The position numbers were made by a program, and so were the translations under genes. 12,253 nucleotides of DNA from an uncultured Novosphingobium sp. (GTDB lineage Bacteria > Pseudomonadota > Alphaproteobacteria > Sphingomonadales > Sphingomonadaceae): contig CALCQB010000219.1 in assembly GCA_937897535.1 (NCBI GenBank), positions 1-12,253 of the forward strand, in the 5' to 3' direction. Positions 1-6,996 of the stretch are shown piece after piece; position 1 is the first letter of the stretch, and each line of letters begins with the position of its first letter. The notes below the pieces were generated by a model. That model was not told where the DNA came from. It saw only the letters and a list, made by a program, of their open reading frames with translations, and did not search any database.

Positions 1-1239
1 CAGGAACCCCTGATAGAACGCGCAGCCCTCATCCGTCGCCAACTGGCGCTGGGCCTCGCTTTCGACCCCCTCGGCGATCACCGCCAGATCGAGCGCCCCG
101 GCCATCGCGACGATCGCCCGCAAGACCGCCCGGTCGCGCGGATCGTCGCCGCCCTCGATCATCGAGCGGTCAAGCTTGAGGTAATGCAGCGGCAGCAGCT
201 TCAGATAGCGAAAGTTGCAGAACCCCGCCCCGAAATCGTCGAGCGCAATCCGCATGCCCCGCGCGGCCAGACTTTCCAGCGCCAACGCGGCCTGGGCCAC
301 ATCGGCCAGCAGGACCTGTTCGGTCACTTCCAGCGTCAGGCGCGCGGCCGGAAAGCCGCTCTGTGTGACCAGTGCGGCAAACCCCTGCGCGAAATCGCCC
401 TGGGCCAAGTCACTGGGCGTGACATTCAGCGAGAGTCGCAAGTGATCCGGCCATTCGCGCGCGCCGTCGAGTGCCGCCTTGGCAATATGCCGCGAGAGTT
501 GCGCCACGTGATCGGCCCGCTCGGCAACCGCGAACAGCGCGCCCGCGCCGATCCGGCCCAGCCGGGGATGGTTCCACCGCGCCAGGGCTTCGGCCCCGGT
601 CAGGCTGTCGTCAGCGCAGGACCATTGCGGCTGATAAACCACCTCGATCTCGCCCCGGTCCAGGGCCTGGAGCAAGTCCGCCTCAAGCAGCGCCGCGCTG
701 CGTCCGGCGCGCACGGCCTCGCCGTCGGCCCATAGTAGTCGCCGGGCTGGGGCGGCCATCACCGTCGCCAGGGTCTGCCCGAGCCGGTCGAGCAGCGAGT
801 CCGCCTCCTCCCCCCCAAGCGAGCGCAGCAACGCGGCCCGCGCGGACAGGCGCAGATTGCCGCTGCTCAGCACAATCGGCTTGGACAGACCGTCAAGCAG
901 TTGCATCGCCACCAATTGCCAGCGCTCCCGGCTGCAGGCCTCGTTCGAAAGCAGCAGGAACTGCCCGCCCCCGCCGCGCGCTGCGATCCACGCGCCGTCG
1001 AGTTCGCCGTGGGCAAAGTGCCGGATCCGGGCCGCTACCTCGGCCAGTGCGGCATCGCCGGCCGCCGAGCCATAAGCCAGGTTGACCGCGTCGAACCGCC
1101 TGAGCCCGATCAGCACGGCATGGACCGGCTCGCCCCGATCGAGCCCTTCGCCCAGCCGCTGCCGCGCGGCATCGCGGCCGGGCAGGCCGGTCAGCGCGTC
1201 GTGGCGCAGCAACGTGGCGTCAGGATGCACGGCGTCCAT
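1..1239 (-). CDS. GGDEF-EAL cyclic-di-GMP phosphodiesterase, 3' end outside window
   Basis: 413 codons are visible, read from the ATG at 1239, and the gene runs off the left edge. Residues about 12-140 form a GGDEF-like domain that opens with the usual HDALTGLPGR. Its signature is GGGQF (residues 90-94) instead of GG(D/E)EF, so cyclase activity is probably lost. Residues about 175-413 form an EAL domain with EAL (217-219), N272, E304 and E307, DDFG (334-337), K355, D357 and the AEGVE motif (E390), ending at YQGFL. The metal and catalytic residues of the family are therefore present, and hydrolysis of cyclic-di-GMP to pGpG is the expected reaction. No transmembrane or PAS sensor segment is seen before the GGDEF, so the protein looks cytosolic. 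An in-frame TAG at about 1267 limits the start; GTG at 1245 is an alternative. Only roughly 10-30 C-terminal residues should be missing. It is divergent from NAD kinase with a 63-bp gap. Confidence 0.93.
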   Translation of the reverse strand, partial: MDAVHPDATLLRHDALTGLPGRDAARQRLGEGLDRGEPVHAVLIGLRRFDAVNLAYGSAAGDAALAEVAARIRHFAHGELDGAWIAARGGGGQFLLLSNEACSRERWQLVAMQLLDGLSKPIVLSSGNLRLSARAALLRSLGGEEADSLLDRLGQTLATVMAAPARRLLWADGEAVRAGRSAALLEADLLQALDRGEIEVVYQPQWSCADDSLTGAEALARWNHPRLGRIGAGALFAVAERADHVAQLSRHIAKAALDGAREWPDHLRLSLNVTPSDLAQGDFAQGFAALVTQSGFPAARLTLEVTEQVLLADVAQAALALESLAARGMRIALDDFGAGFCNFRYLKLLPLHYLKLDRSMIEGGDDPRDRAVLRAIVAMAGALDLAVIAEGVESEAQRQLATDEGCAFYQGFL

Positions 1240-1302
1240 CCTCACCGGCCTAGCACAAGGCCCCTACCAAAGTGTTCCAATTGCCCATATGCACCGCGCA
1301 CG

Positions 1303-2082
1303 ATGCGCAAACCCCCCGCCCTCGCCCTGCTGGTCTCCGACACTCCGCGCGCCCGCGAAGCGGCAGAGGCGCTGCGCGCGGATACGGCCTTTGTCCCGCT
1401 GGCCGAGGCCGATATCGCGGTGGTGCTGGGCGGCGACGGGCATATGCTGCATTCGCTGCACGAGATGCTCGATACCGGGCACGCGATCCCGGCCTACGGG
1501 CTCAACCTCGGCACGGTCGGGTTCCTGATGAACCGGCCCAAGTCGAGCCGGACCCTGGCCGAGCGGGTTGCCCGGGCCAAAGAGCTGACCATCACCCCGC
1601 TGGCGATGACCGCCACCCTGGGCAGCGGCAAGCGGCAGACCCGGCTTGCAATCAACGAAGTCTCACTTCTGCGCGAAACTCGCCAGACCGCACGGCTGGA
1701 AGTCTCGGTCAACGGCAAGGTCCGGATGGCCGAACTCTATTGCGACGGCGTACTGGTCGCGACCCCGGCCGGATCGACCGCCTACAACCTCTCGGCCAAC
1801 GGCCCGATCCTGCCGCTGACCTCCAATCTGGTCGCGCTGACCCCGATCAGCCCGTTCCGCCCGCGGCGCTGGCGCGGGGCGATCCTGCCCGATCATTACG
1901 AGATCACCTTCCGGGTGCTCGATCCCGAAAAGCGCCCGGTCGCCGTGGTCGCCGACCAGAAGGAACTACGCGATATCGTCGAGGTCCAGGTCAAGGTTCT
2001 GCGCGATCGCCAGCTGACCCTGCTGTTCGATCCCGGCAAGACGCTGGAAGAACGGATCTTCGCGGAGCAGTTCCAAGTCTGA
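1303..2082 (+). CDS. nadK: NAD kinase
   Basis: This 259-residue protein phosphorylates NAD to NADP using ATP, the only de novo route to cytosolic NADP. Family motifs are in order: GGDG at residues 43-46 (nucleotide-binding loop), NLGTVGFL shortly after, INE at 117-119, and DGVLVATPAGSTAY at 148-161, which matches the conserved glycine-rich NAD site. The length is typical of the short alphaproteobacterial NadK. The ATG at 1303 was chosen because the reading frame is open far upstream into DNA belonging to the opposite-strand EAL gene, and MRKPPALALLVSD is the normal first beta strand. No clear Shine-Dalgarno sequence precedes it. The stop lies 20 bp before the -35 box of the tRNA promoter, so the gene probably ends by read-through or Rho. 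No hairpin terminator was seen after it. Confidence 0.95.
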   Translation: MRKPPALALLVSDTPRAREAAEALRADTAFVPLAEADIAVVLGGDGHMLHSLHEMLDTGHAIPAYGLNLGTVGFLMNRPKSSRTLAERVARAKELTITPLAMTATLGSGKRQTRLAINEVSLLRETRQTARLEVSVNGKVRMAELYCDGVLVATPAGSTAYNLSANGPILPLTSNLVALTPISPFRPRRWRGAILPDHYEITFRVLDPEKRPVAVVADQKELRDIVEVQVKVLRDRQLTLLFDPGKTLEERIFAEQFQV

Positions 2083-2102
2083 TCTTTTTGCCGCGCAGCC
2101 GC

Positions 2103-2130
2103 TTGCCAAACCGTTCTGCGCTGCTATAGG
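2103..2130 (+). promoter_or_regulatory. Putative sigma-70 promoter of tRNA-Asn
   Basis: A -35 box TTGCCA (2103-2108, 5 of 6 to consensus) is followed after 16 bases by TATAGG (2125-2130, 4 of 6). The predicted start, near 2137, lies about 18 bases before the mature tRNA end, a normal 5' leader for RNase P processing. Confidence 0.55.
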
Positions 2131-2154
2131 CGCTCCCCTGCCCGCAAGGGTTGC

Positions 2155-2229
2155 TCCCCGATAGCTCAGCGGTAGAGTAGGTGACTGTTAATCACTTGGC
2201 CGTAGGTTCGAATCCTACTCGGGGAGCCA
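2155..2229 (+). tRNA. tRNA-Asn (anticodon GUU)
   Basis: The cloverleaf can be folded by hand. The acceptor TCCCCGA (2155-2161) pairs with TCGGGGA (2219-2225), with discriminator G2226 and encoded CCA at 2227-2229. The D arm is GCTC/GAGT. The anticodon stem 2180-2184/2192-2196 holds the loop CTGTTAA with anticodon GTT at 2187-2189. The variable loop has 5 bases, and the T arm GTAGG/CCTAC closes TTCGAAT. GUU decodes asparagine. Confidence 0.98.
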
Positions 2230-2235
2230 TTTTCC

Positions 2236-2250
2236 GCCGTCGCTGACGGC
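2236..2250 (+). terminator. Short hairpin after tRNA-Asn, possible terminator or processing stem
   Basis: GCCGTC (2236-2241) and GACGGC (2245-2250) form a perfect 6-bp GC-rich stem with a 3-base loop, starting 7 bases after the CCA. The T-run lies before the stem rather than after it, so it is not a classical intrinsic terminator. It may stop RNA exonucleases before tRNA 3' trimming. Confidence 0.35.
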
Positions 2251-2262
2251 ACCGGAACTGAC

Positions 2263-2278
2263 TGTGATCCAGATCACG
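2263..2278 (+). promoter_or_regulatory. CRP/FNR-family binding site candidate upstream of the RTX gene
   Basis: TGTGATCCAGATCACG contains perfect 6-bp arms GTGATC and GATCAC separated by CA. It matches the E. coli CRP consensus TGTGA-N6-TCACA except at the last base. It lies 116 bases before the RTX start codon and downstream of the tRNA, so the RTX gene is the natural target. The sequence supports the palindrome; the identity of the regulator is inferred. FNR/FixK boxes would have TTGAT instead of GTGAT. Confidence 0.55.
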
Positions 2279-2298
2279 GCATATCCTCAAGTCCCATC

Positions 2299-2312
2299 CT
2301 AACTTCCGTTAG
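2299..2312 (+). promoter_or_regulatory. Small dyad in the RTX gene leader, possible operator
   Basis: CTAAC and GTTAG are inverted around TTCC, about 25 bases downstream of the CRP-like site. Immediately after it, CAAACT (2327-2332) and AGTTTG (2340-2345) form a second 6-bp inverted repeat with a 7-base loop. These could be an operator and a 5'-UTR stem, but arms this short may arise by chance. Confidence 0.25.
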
Positions 2313-2394
2313 ATTGCGTGGTTGTCCAAACTGCGCAATAGTTTGCGCGGCCGTGCGCTGCGACTCGGTTTTTCGACTGGCAGAGGGGGAAGAC

Positions 2395-5300
2395 ATGCCT
2401 GAATTCACTGGCACCAATAACGGCGAAACCATCAACGGCACCGGCGATCCGGATACGATCTATGCGCTGGGCGGCAACGACATAGTTAACGCCGGGGCCG
2501 GCAACGACATCATCTATGGCGGGACCGGCAACGACACGCTCAACGGCGACGATGGCGACGACATCTTCATCGAGAACGAGTTCACTTCGCCGAGCGATAT
2601 TTTCAACGGCGGGGCCGGGTTCGACACGATCGAACTGCGCGCGGCCCCGTTCCCGATCTCGACCAACGTCGGCCTGCTGACGCCGCATACCCTCAACGCC
2701 ACCGGGCAGATGAGCTCGATCGAGCGGATCGTGTTTGCTTCGCAGCCAGGGCAGGTCATCCAGGCGGCGATTGGTTATGCCACCTGGGCGTCAAGCGGGA
2801 TCACCCAGATCGTCGGCGGCGGCGGCCGCGATATTCTGACCGTCACAGTCGGGACGGCCGCTGGCACCTATACCATGCAGGCCATGCCGCTTTCAGGCTG
2901 GGATGCGCCTTCGGTCAATGCCTGGGAGCACACCGGCGACTTCGTGGTCTTGGGTTCGCAGGCCGGGCCCACCACCAGCGTGACGCTCAACGCCCTGAAC
3001 GGGGCCAGCTTCATGCAGTTCATCGGCGGCGGGCAAGGCAATGATTTCCTCAACGGATCGGGCAATGCCGATACCATCAATGCCACTGCCGGGGCCGACA
3101 CGGTCAATGCCGGGGGCGGCAATGACGCGATCGGCATCGTCAATAGCTGGAACCCGAACGGCTCCGGCTGGAACCCACCGACGAACTTCACCGGGGCAGG
3201 CGGGGTCTGGGACGGCGGCAGCGGCAACGACGTGGTCAGCATCGGTGGCGCGGTGAACCTGCAAGCAACGCTGATCTCAATCGAGGGGATTCACCTGCAA
3301 GCCGCGTTCAATCCGACCGTACCCAACACCGCGCGCCAGGATGCCGCCGTACTGACGCTCGACAGCGCGCATATCGCGATGCTGCCCGGCAATGCCTTCT
3401 TCACCGGCACTGGCACGGTCGTGTTCAATCTCAACGACGGGGTCGGCCTCAGCGGCGGAAGCTATGTCATCACGCCGGGATCAACCGTCGGCTTCGAAAT
3501 CAATGCCGGGGTTGGTGACGGCCTGTTCTTTGGCGGCAATTCGGGCAACGATGCCATCTTCCTTGGCCAGGGCGTCCAAACCGCCAATGGCAGTGGCGGC
3601 GACGACATCATCCAGTTCGGAATCGGCAACCAGACCGCAACCGGCGGGACCGGGGCCGATCATTTCCGGATCGGGCCGGGTGTTGGCAGCGTGCTGGACT
3701 TCACGGTCGGCACTGACAAGATCGACATGAGCGACACCGGGATCACGATGATGTCGCGGTTCAACGACCTGTCCTTCGTCGATGTTGCGGGCAATGCAAC
3801 ACTCAGTGGCAGCACCCAGGGCATCAATTTCCAGATGGTGCTGCAAGGGGTTTCCCGCGCCAGTGTCGGTGCTGGCGATATCCAGCTGGCGACAGGTGGC
3901 TATTCGAACTTCGAATTCGGCAGCGGCTTCGATGACCTGCTGTTCGGGTTCGAGCTCAACGACGAGCTGCACGGCGGCGGCGGCAACGACCGGCTCTATG
4001 CTGGCGGCGGGGTCGACAAGTTGTATGGCGACGACGGCAACGACGTGCTGATCCTTGATGGCACGGCGCCCTTCGGCGGCACGTTCGATGGCGGGACCGG
4101 CACCGATACGTTGCTGCTGCGGCCGGGTGCGACCGCCGTTTCGGGCGGACCCAACACCCAGTTCTTTGCCATCCCTGGAGCGCCAGGGACCGGGTTGGTC
4201 AGCATCGAAAAGGTCCAGTTCGACTCGAGGGCCGGATACGGCCTGACCTTCATTGCCGGAGCCACGCCGGGATTCAATGAAGTGATCGGCGGAGCCGGGA
4301 GCGATGCGCTGGTCATCGTCGCGATCGGGCCGGGCAATTTCACCATGCCCAATTTCACCCTGACCAACTGGAACGGCGGCATAGCACCCGGCGACGACGC
4401 GCTGATCTTCACGATCGCAACCGGCCAGACAGCGGGCGCTACGCTCAACGCCCGCAACGGGATCAGCCAGATCCTGCTCGGAGCATTGGGTGACGATACG
4501 CTCAACGGTTCCGACATGGCTGACATCCTGCGGGGTAATGCCGGGGCCGATACGCTCAACGGAAACGGCGGTCTGGATCAGCTCTACGGCGAGGCCGGGA
4601 ATGACCGGTTGCTGGTTGGCCCCAATTCGAGCGGTACGCTCCTCGATGGCGGGACCGGAACCGATACGCTGGTCGTCAGCGGACAGGTTGGAGACCTCGA
4701 CAGCCTGACCTCGATCGAAGCCGTCGAGTTCAACGTCGGCTCCGAACTGTTGCTGACCGGGACCCAGTTCAACAACGGCCTCGCCTTCAACACCGTGTTG
4801 TCGGGCACCGGCTTGTTTACCGTCCAGATGAATACGGAGAACTTCTTCGTCGCCTCGCAGTTCACCAATGCTGTCGGCGCGAACGTAGCCTTCAACGTCA
4901 CCGGCACCAGCGGTGTCGATGTCATCAAGGCATCCCTCGGCAATGTCATCACCGTCCACGGCGGCGACGGGACTGACCAGATCCGGGGCGGCAACCTGGC
5001 CGATGTGATCTTCGGCGATGGCGGCAACGACAAGATCATGGGTCTGGGCGGTGCCGACCAGTTGACCGGTGGTGCCGGTGCGGACCAGTTCCGTTACCTG
5101 TTCACCGGCGATACCGGGCTTGGCGCCAATGCCGACTCGATCCTCGATTTTGCAATCGGCGTGGACAAGCTCGATTTCCGCACGCTCGATGCCGATGCCG
5201 GCACGGCCGGACGGCAGCTGCTCAGCTTCGTTGGCACAGCGGCCTTTGCCAACAATGGTATCGGACAGGTCCGCTACGAAACGTCCGGTGCCGATCTGCT

Positions 5301-5400
5301 GGTCTCGATCGACTATAACGGCGATGGCGTGGGCGATGCGCAGATCGTGCTGGTCGGTGACGGCGGACAGACGCTGACCGGAACCGACTTCCTGTTCTGA
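2395..5400 (+). CDS. Secreted RTX (hemolysin-type calcium-binding) protein with serralysin-type C-terminal secretion domain
   Basis: This 1001-residue acidic, Gly/Asp/Asn-rich protein has no N-terminal signal peptide. RTX nonapeptide blocks (GGxGxDxhx) lie at residues about 26-58, 211-245, 376-423, 509-553, 696-741 and 855-899. In RTX proteins these bind calcium and fold outside the cell. Residues about 895-1001 match the M10 peptidase C-terminal domain (DSILDFAIGVDKLDF, then GQVRYE, NGDGVGDAQIVL and a terminal DFLF), which serves as the type I secretion signal. No HExxH zinc motif, lipase serine motif or other enzyme domain is visible, so a role as adhesin, matrix or surface protein is possible but unproven. 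Between RTX blocks lie beta-rich modules that begin DGGxGxD and carry an SIE motif. The ATG at 2395 was preferred to 2314 because GAGGGGGA sits just before it (2383-2390) and the protein then opens directly with RTX sequence. No ABC exporter, membrane fusion protein or TolC gene is in the window. Confidence 0.9.
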   Translation: MPEFTGTNNGETINGTGDPDTIYALGGNDIVNAGAGNDIIYGGTGNDTLNGDDGDDIFIENEFTSPSDIFNGGAGFDTIELRAAPFPISTNVGLLTPHTLNATGQMSSIERIVFASQPGQVIQAAIGYATWASSGITQIVGGGGRDILTVTVGTAAGTYTMQAMPLSGWDAPSVNAWEHTGDFVVLGSQAGPTTSVTLNALNGASFMQFIGGGQGNDFLNGSGNADTINATAGADTVNAGGGNDAIGIVNSWNPNGSGWNPPTNFTGAGGVWDGGSGNDVVSIGGAVNLQATLISIEGIHLQAAFNPTVPNTARQDAAVLTLDSAHIAMLPGNAFFTGTGTVVFNLNDGVGLSGGSYVITPGSTVGFEINAGVGDGLFFGGNSGNDAIFLGQGVQTANGSGGDDIIQFGIGNQTATGGTGADHFRIGPGVGSVLDFTVGTDKIDMSDTGITMMSRFNDLSFVDVAGNATLSGSTQGINFQMVLQGVSRASVGAGDIQLATGGYSNFEFGSGFDDLLFGFELNDELHGGGGNDRLYAGGGVDKLYGDDGNDVLILDGTAPFGGTFDGGTGTDTLLLRPGATAVSGGPNTQFFAIPGAPGTGLVSIEKVQFDSRAGYGLTFIAGATPGFNEVIGGAGSDALVIVAIGPGNFTMPNFTLTNWNGGIAPGDDALIFTIATGQTAGATLNARNGISQILLGALGDDTLNGSDMADILRGNAGADTLNGNGGLDQLYGEAGNDRLLVGPNSSGTLLDGGTGTDTLVVSGQVGDLDSLTSIEAVEFNVGSELLLTGTQFNNGLAFNTVLSGTGLFTVQMNTENFFVASQFTNAVGANVAFNVTGTSGVDVIKASLGNVITVHGGDGTDQIRGGNLADVIFGDGGNDKIMGLGGADQLTGGAGADQFRYLFTGDTGLGANADSILDFAIGVDKLDFRTLDADAGTAGRQLLSFVGTAAFANNGIGQVRYETSGADLLVSIDYNGDGVGDAQIVLVGDGGQTLTGTDFLF
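2470..3900 (+). repeat. First copy of an internal ~485-residue duplication in the RTX protein
   Basis: Residues about 26-502 carry the order RTX block, module starting at N71, RTX block, module starting at D273, RTX block, and then a region with GSVLDFTVGTDKIDMS (D435) that resembles the M10 C-terminal domain. The same order recurs in the second half at offsets of 478-494 residues. The copy is diverged in sequence and was recognised by motif order, not by alignment software. Confidence 0.65.
3901..5397 (+). repeat. Second copy of the internal duplication in the RTX protein
   Basis: Residues 503-1001 repeat the layout of the first half: an RTX block with YGDDGNDVLI, a module at D565 (partner of N71), an RTX block, a module at D751 (partner of D273), an RTX block, and the true C-terminal M10-type domain with ILDF at D918 (partner of D435). 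The modules at 71 and 565 share SIE followed by VxF, an IGGxGxDxL turn, and TLNAxNG before the next RTX block. Confidence 0.65.
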
Positions 5401-5410
5401 GGCACTTGCC

Positions 5411-5439
5411 GGGAAGGCGGAGCCACGTTCCGCCTTCCC
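5411..5439 (+). terminator. Strong hairpin after the RTX gene
   Basis: GGGAAGGCGGA (5411-5421) and TCCGCCTTCCC (5429-5439) form a perfect 11-bp stem with a 7-base loop, 10 bases after the RTX stop codon. No U-tract follows, so it may act with Rho or as a 3' stability element, but its position suits a transcription end. Confidence 0.65.
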
Positions 5440-5470
5440 TCAGTGCTGCATCGCTGGCACTAATGCTGTC

Positions 5471-6229
5471 ATGTGCATGCATCCCGCCAACGCAACTGAC
5501 ACCGCCCCGTGGCCACAGGAGGGCCGCGAGCGGCTGATCCTCAACTCGCCGATCGGCTGGGTCGGTACGGGTCAGGCCGATCCCGAACCCGCCGTGATCG
5601 AGCGGCTGACCGGCAATGCCGTGATGATGATGGGCGATAACCCCGCCCTGCCCCGGATGCCCGAGCGTCCGACCCTGATCGATTTCTTCAAGTGCAGGTT
5701 CGGCGATTTCACCGTGATGCACCTGCTGGCCAGCGCCAAACGGGCGATGGACGAGGGGCACAGCGAAACGGTGATCATGGCCTGCCTGCTCCATGACATC
5801 TCGAACGGCTGTCTGGTCCGCCCCGACCACGGTTACTGGAGCGCACAGATCGTCGCGCCTTATGTCAGCGAGGAAGTGGCCTGGGCGATCAAATACCACC
5901 AGGCGCTGCGCTATGTCCCGGACGACAGTGTCGGGTACGATTACCCGTCAAACTACGACTGGTTCTTCGGCGAAGGCTATCGCCACGAGCTGCCCGCATA
6001 CATCCGCCGCGACGCCGAGATCGCGCGCGCCCACCGCTGGTACATGACCAGCCGGGTGGTGACGATGAACGACGTCTATTTCTTCGAGGACACCGGCCCG
6101 ATCGACCCGGAAATCTTCACCGATATCATCGGCCGCAACTGGCAGCAGCCCGAGCAAGGCCTCGGCCATGACGACAGCCCGGCATCGCACATGTGGCGGA
6201 CGATGATCTGGCCGAACAACTTCCTCTAG
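5471..6229 (+). CDS. HD-domain metalloprotein (phosphohydrolase or di-iron oxygenase of the HD superfamily)
   Basis: This 252-residue soluble protein carries the HD-superfamily metal ligands in the usual order: H84 (in VMHLLASA), H108-D109 (in CLLHDI), H120 (in RPDHGYWSA), H143 (in KYHQALRY) and D201 (in MNDVYF). Two fates are known for such folds: metal-dependent phosphohydrolases, and mixed-valent di-iron oxygenases such as PhnZ and myo-inositol oxygenase. The extra histidines after HD (120 and 143) would suit a two-metal site, but the substrate cannot be read from sequence. No signal peptide or membrane segment is seen. Two in-frame ATGs (5471 and 5477) precede HPANA; neither has a clear ribosome site, so the start is uncertain by two codons. 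The gene follows the RTX hairpin, and its stop overlaps the stop of the opposing TSUP permease gene. Confidence 0.75.
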   Translation: MCMHPANATDTAPWPQEGRERLILNSPIGWVGTGQADPEPAVIERLTGNAVMMMGDNPALPRMPERPTLIDFFKCRFGDFTVMHLLASAKRAMDEGHSETVIMACLLHDISNGCLVRPDHGYWSAQIVAPYVSEEVAWAIKYHQALRYVPDDSVGYDYPSNYDWFFGEGYRHELPAYIRRDAEIARAHRWYMTSRVVTMNDVYFFEDTGPIDPEIFTDIIGRNWQQPEQGLGHDDSPASHMWRTMIWPNNFL

Positions 6230-6963
6230 CCCAGCAGCAACCGGCTCCCCGCCCAGATCGTCAGCGCCGCGGTCAGCCAGCGGATCACCTTTTCGGGCAG
6301 CCAGCGCAGCGCCAACAGGCTGCCGATCTGGCCGCCCAGCACCACCGCGATCAGCAAGGGCAGCGCGCCCGACAGGGCCTCGCCGAACCGCTCGGGTCCG
6401 TTCTTGGCGAGTTGGCCGATCAGCCCGGCCAGCGAGTTGATCAGGATGAACAGGCTGGTGGTCGCCGCGATCTGGCGGGCTCCGGCCCAGCGGGTCAGGT
6501 GGAGCAAGGGCGCCAGGAAAATTCCGCCGCCGATCCCGACCAGCCCCGCAAGATAGCCGAGCGGCGCGGCGGCAAAGACCAAGTGCCGCGCCAACGGGCT
6601 CGGTTCGGCCTGCGTTTCCGGCGCGCGGGGCACGAACAGCGCCAGCCCCGCGCCAACCAGGCTCAACCCCAACAACAGCAGGAACGTCGCTTCCTTGATC
6701 GGGGTCAGTCCGCCGAGAAAGGCGAGCGGCGCGGCGATGAATGCCAGCGTCAGCGCCTTGCGCCACGGCACTACCCCGGCGCGGGCAAAGCGGATCGTCC
6801 CGCCGGTCACCACAATCACGTTGCAGCACAGGCTGACGATCGGCAGCAGCTGATAATTGAACCCGGCGAGGCTGAGCAGCGCGTTATAGGTCGAGCCGCC
6901 GCCGAACCCGACCGAGGCATAAAGCAACGCGGTGGCAAAGAATGCCGGGGTCAGCCAGTCCAT
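6226..6963 (-). CDS. TauE/SafE (TSUP) family membrane permease
   Basis: This 245-residue integral membrane protein has about eight hydrophobic segments (roughly residues 5-24, 36-54, 70-86, 92-110, 127-147, 165-183, 197-216 and 225-243). The family's two glycine-rich motifs are placed symmetrically in the two halves: GFGGG at 19-23 and GIGGG at 143-147, the second followed by FLAPLLHL. TSUP proteins transport small anions such as sulfite, sulfoacetate or other organosulfur compounds across the inner membrane; the substrate here is unknown. AGGAG lies 6 bases before the ATG at 6963, which supports this start. It follows secA on the same strand with a 39-bp gap and may be read through from it past a hairpin. 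At its 3' end it overlaps the HD gene by 4 bases, tail to tail. Confidence 0.9.
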   Translation of the reverse strand: MDWLTPAFFATALLYASVGFGGGSTYNALLSLAGFNYQLLPIVSLCCNVIVVTGGTIRFARAGVVPWRKALTLAFIAAPLAFLGGLTPIKEATFLLLLGLSLVGAGLALFVPRAPETQAEPSPLARHLVFAAAPLGYLAGLVGIGGGIFLAPLLHLTRWAGARQIAATTSLFILINSLAGLIGQLAKNGPERFGEALSGALPLLIAVVLGGQIGSLLALRWLPEKVIRWLTAALTIWAGSRLLLG

Positions 6964-6976
6964 CGTTTACTCCTGA

Positions 6977-6996
6977 TCCTCCCCTGAAGGGGAGGA
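6977..6996 (-). terminator. Hairpin between secA and the TSUP permease gene
   Basis: TCCTCCCC (6977-6984) and GGGGAGGA (6989-6996) form a perfect 8-bp stem with the 4-base loop TGAA, 6 bases after the secA stop. On the minus strand no U-run follows. The downstream sequence is TCAGGAG, the ribosome site of the permease gene. It may be a weak terminator or attenuator, or its CCUCCCC arm may mask the nearby AGGAG. Confidence 0.5.

Noticed and set aside
184..1085. Several plus-strand frames of 70-200 codons over the EAL gene
   Set aside because: The minus strand gives a complete GGDEF-EAL reading with all family motifs; the plus-strand products are Arg/Pro/Ala-rich shadows.
2455..2575. DNA-level tandem repeat or CRISPR-like array in the RTX region
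   Set aside because: The repetition is at the protein level (27-bp steps coding for nonapeptides) with diverged bases and no spacer structure.
3481..4959. A 492-codon minus-strand frame within the RTX gene
   Set aside because: It is antisense to the RTX repeats, and its apparent regularity only reflects the repeated codons on the other strand.
2155..5400. tRNA-Asn as an integration site for a genomic island carrying the RTX gene
   Set aside because: No second copy of the tRNA 3' end and no integrase is in the window, and base composition does not change sharply at the tRNA. It could only be revisited with more flanking sequence.
2395..5400. RTX gene as a serralysin-type metalloprotease
   Set aside because: Only the C-terminal M10-type domain is present. 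No HExxH zinc site or Met-turn was found anywhere in the protein.
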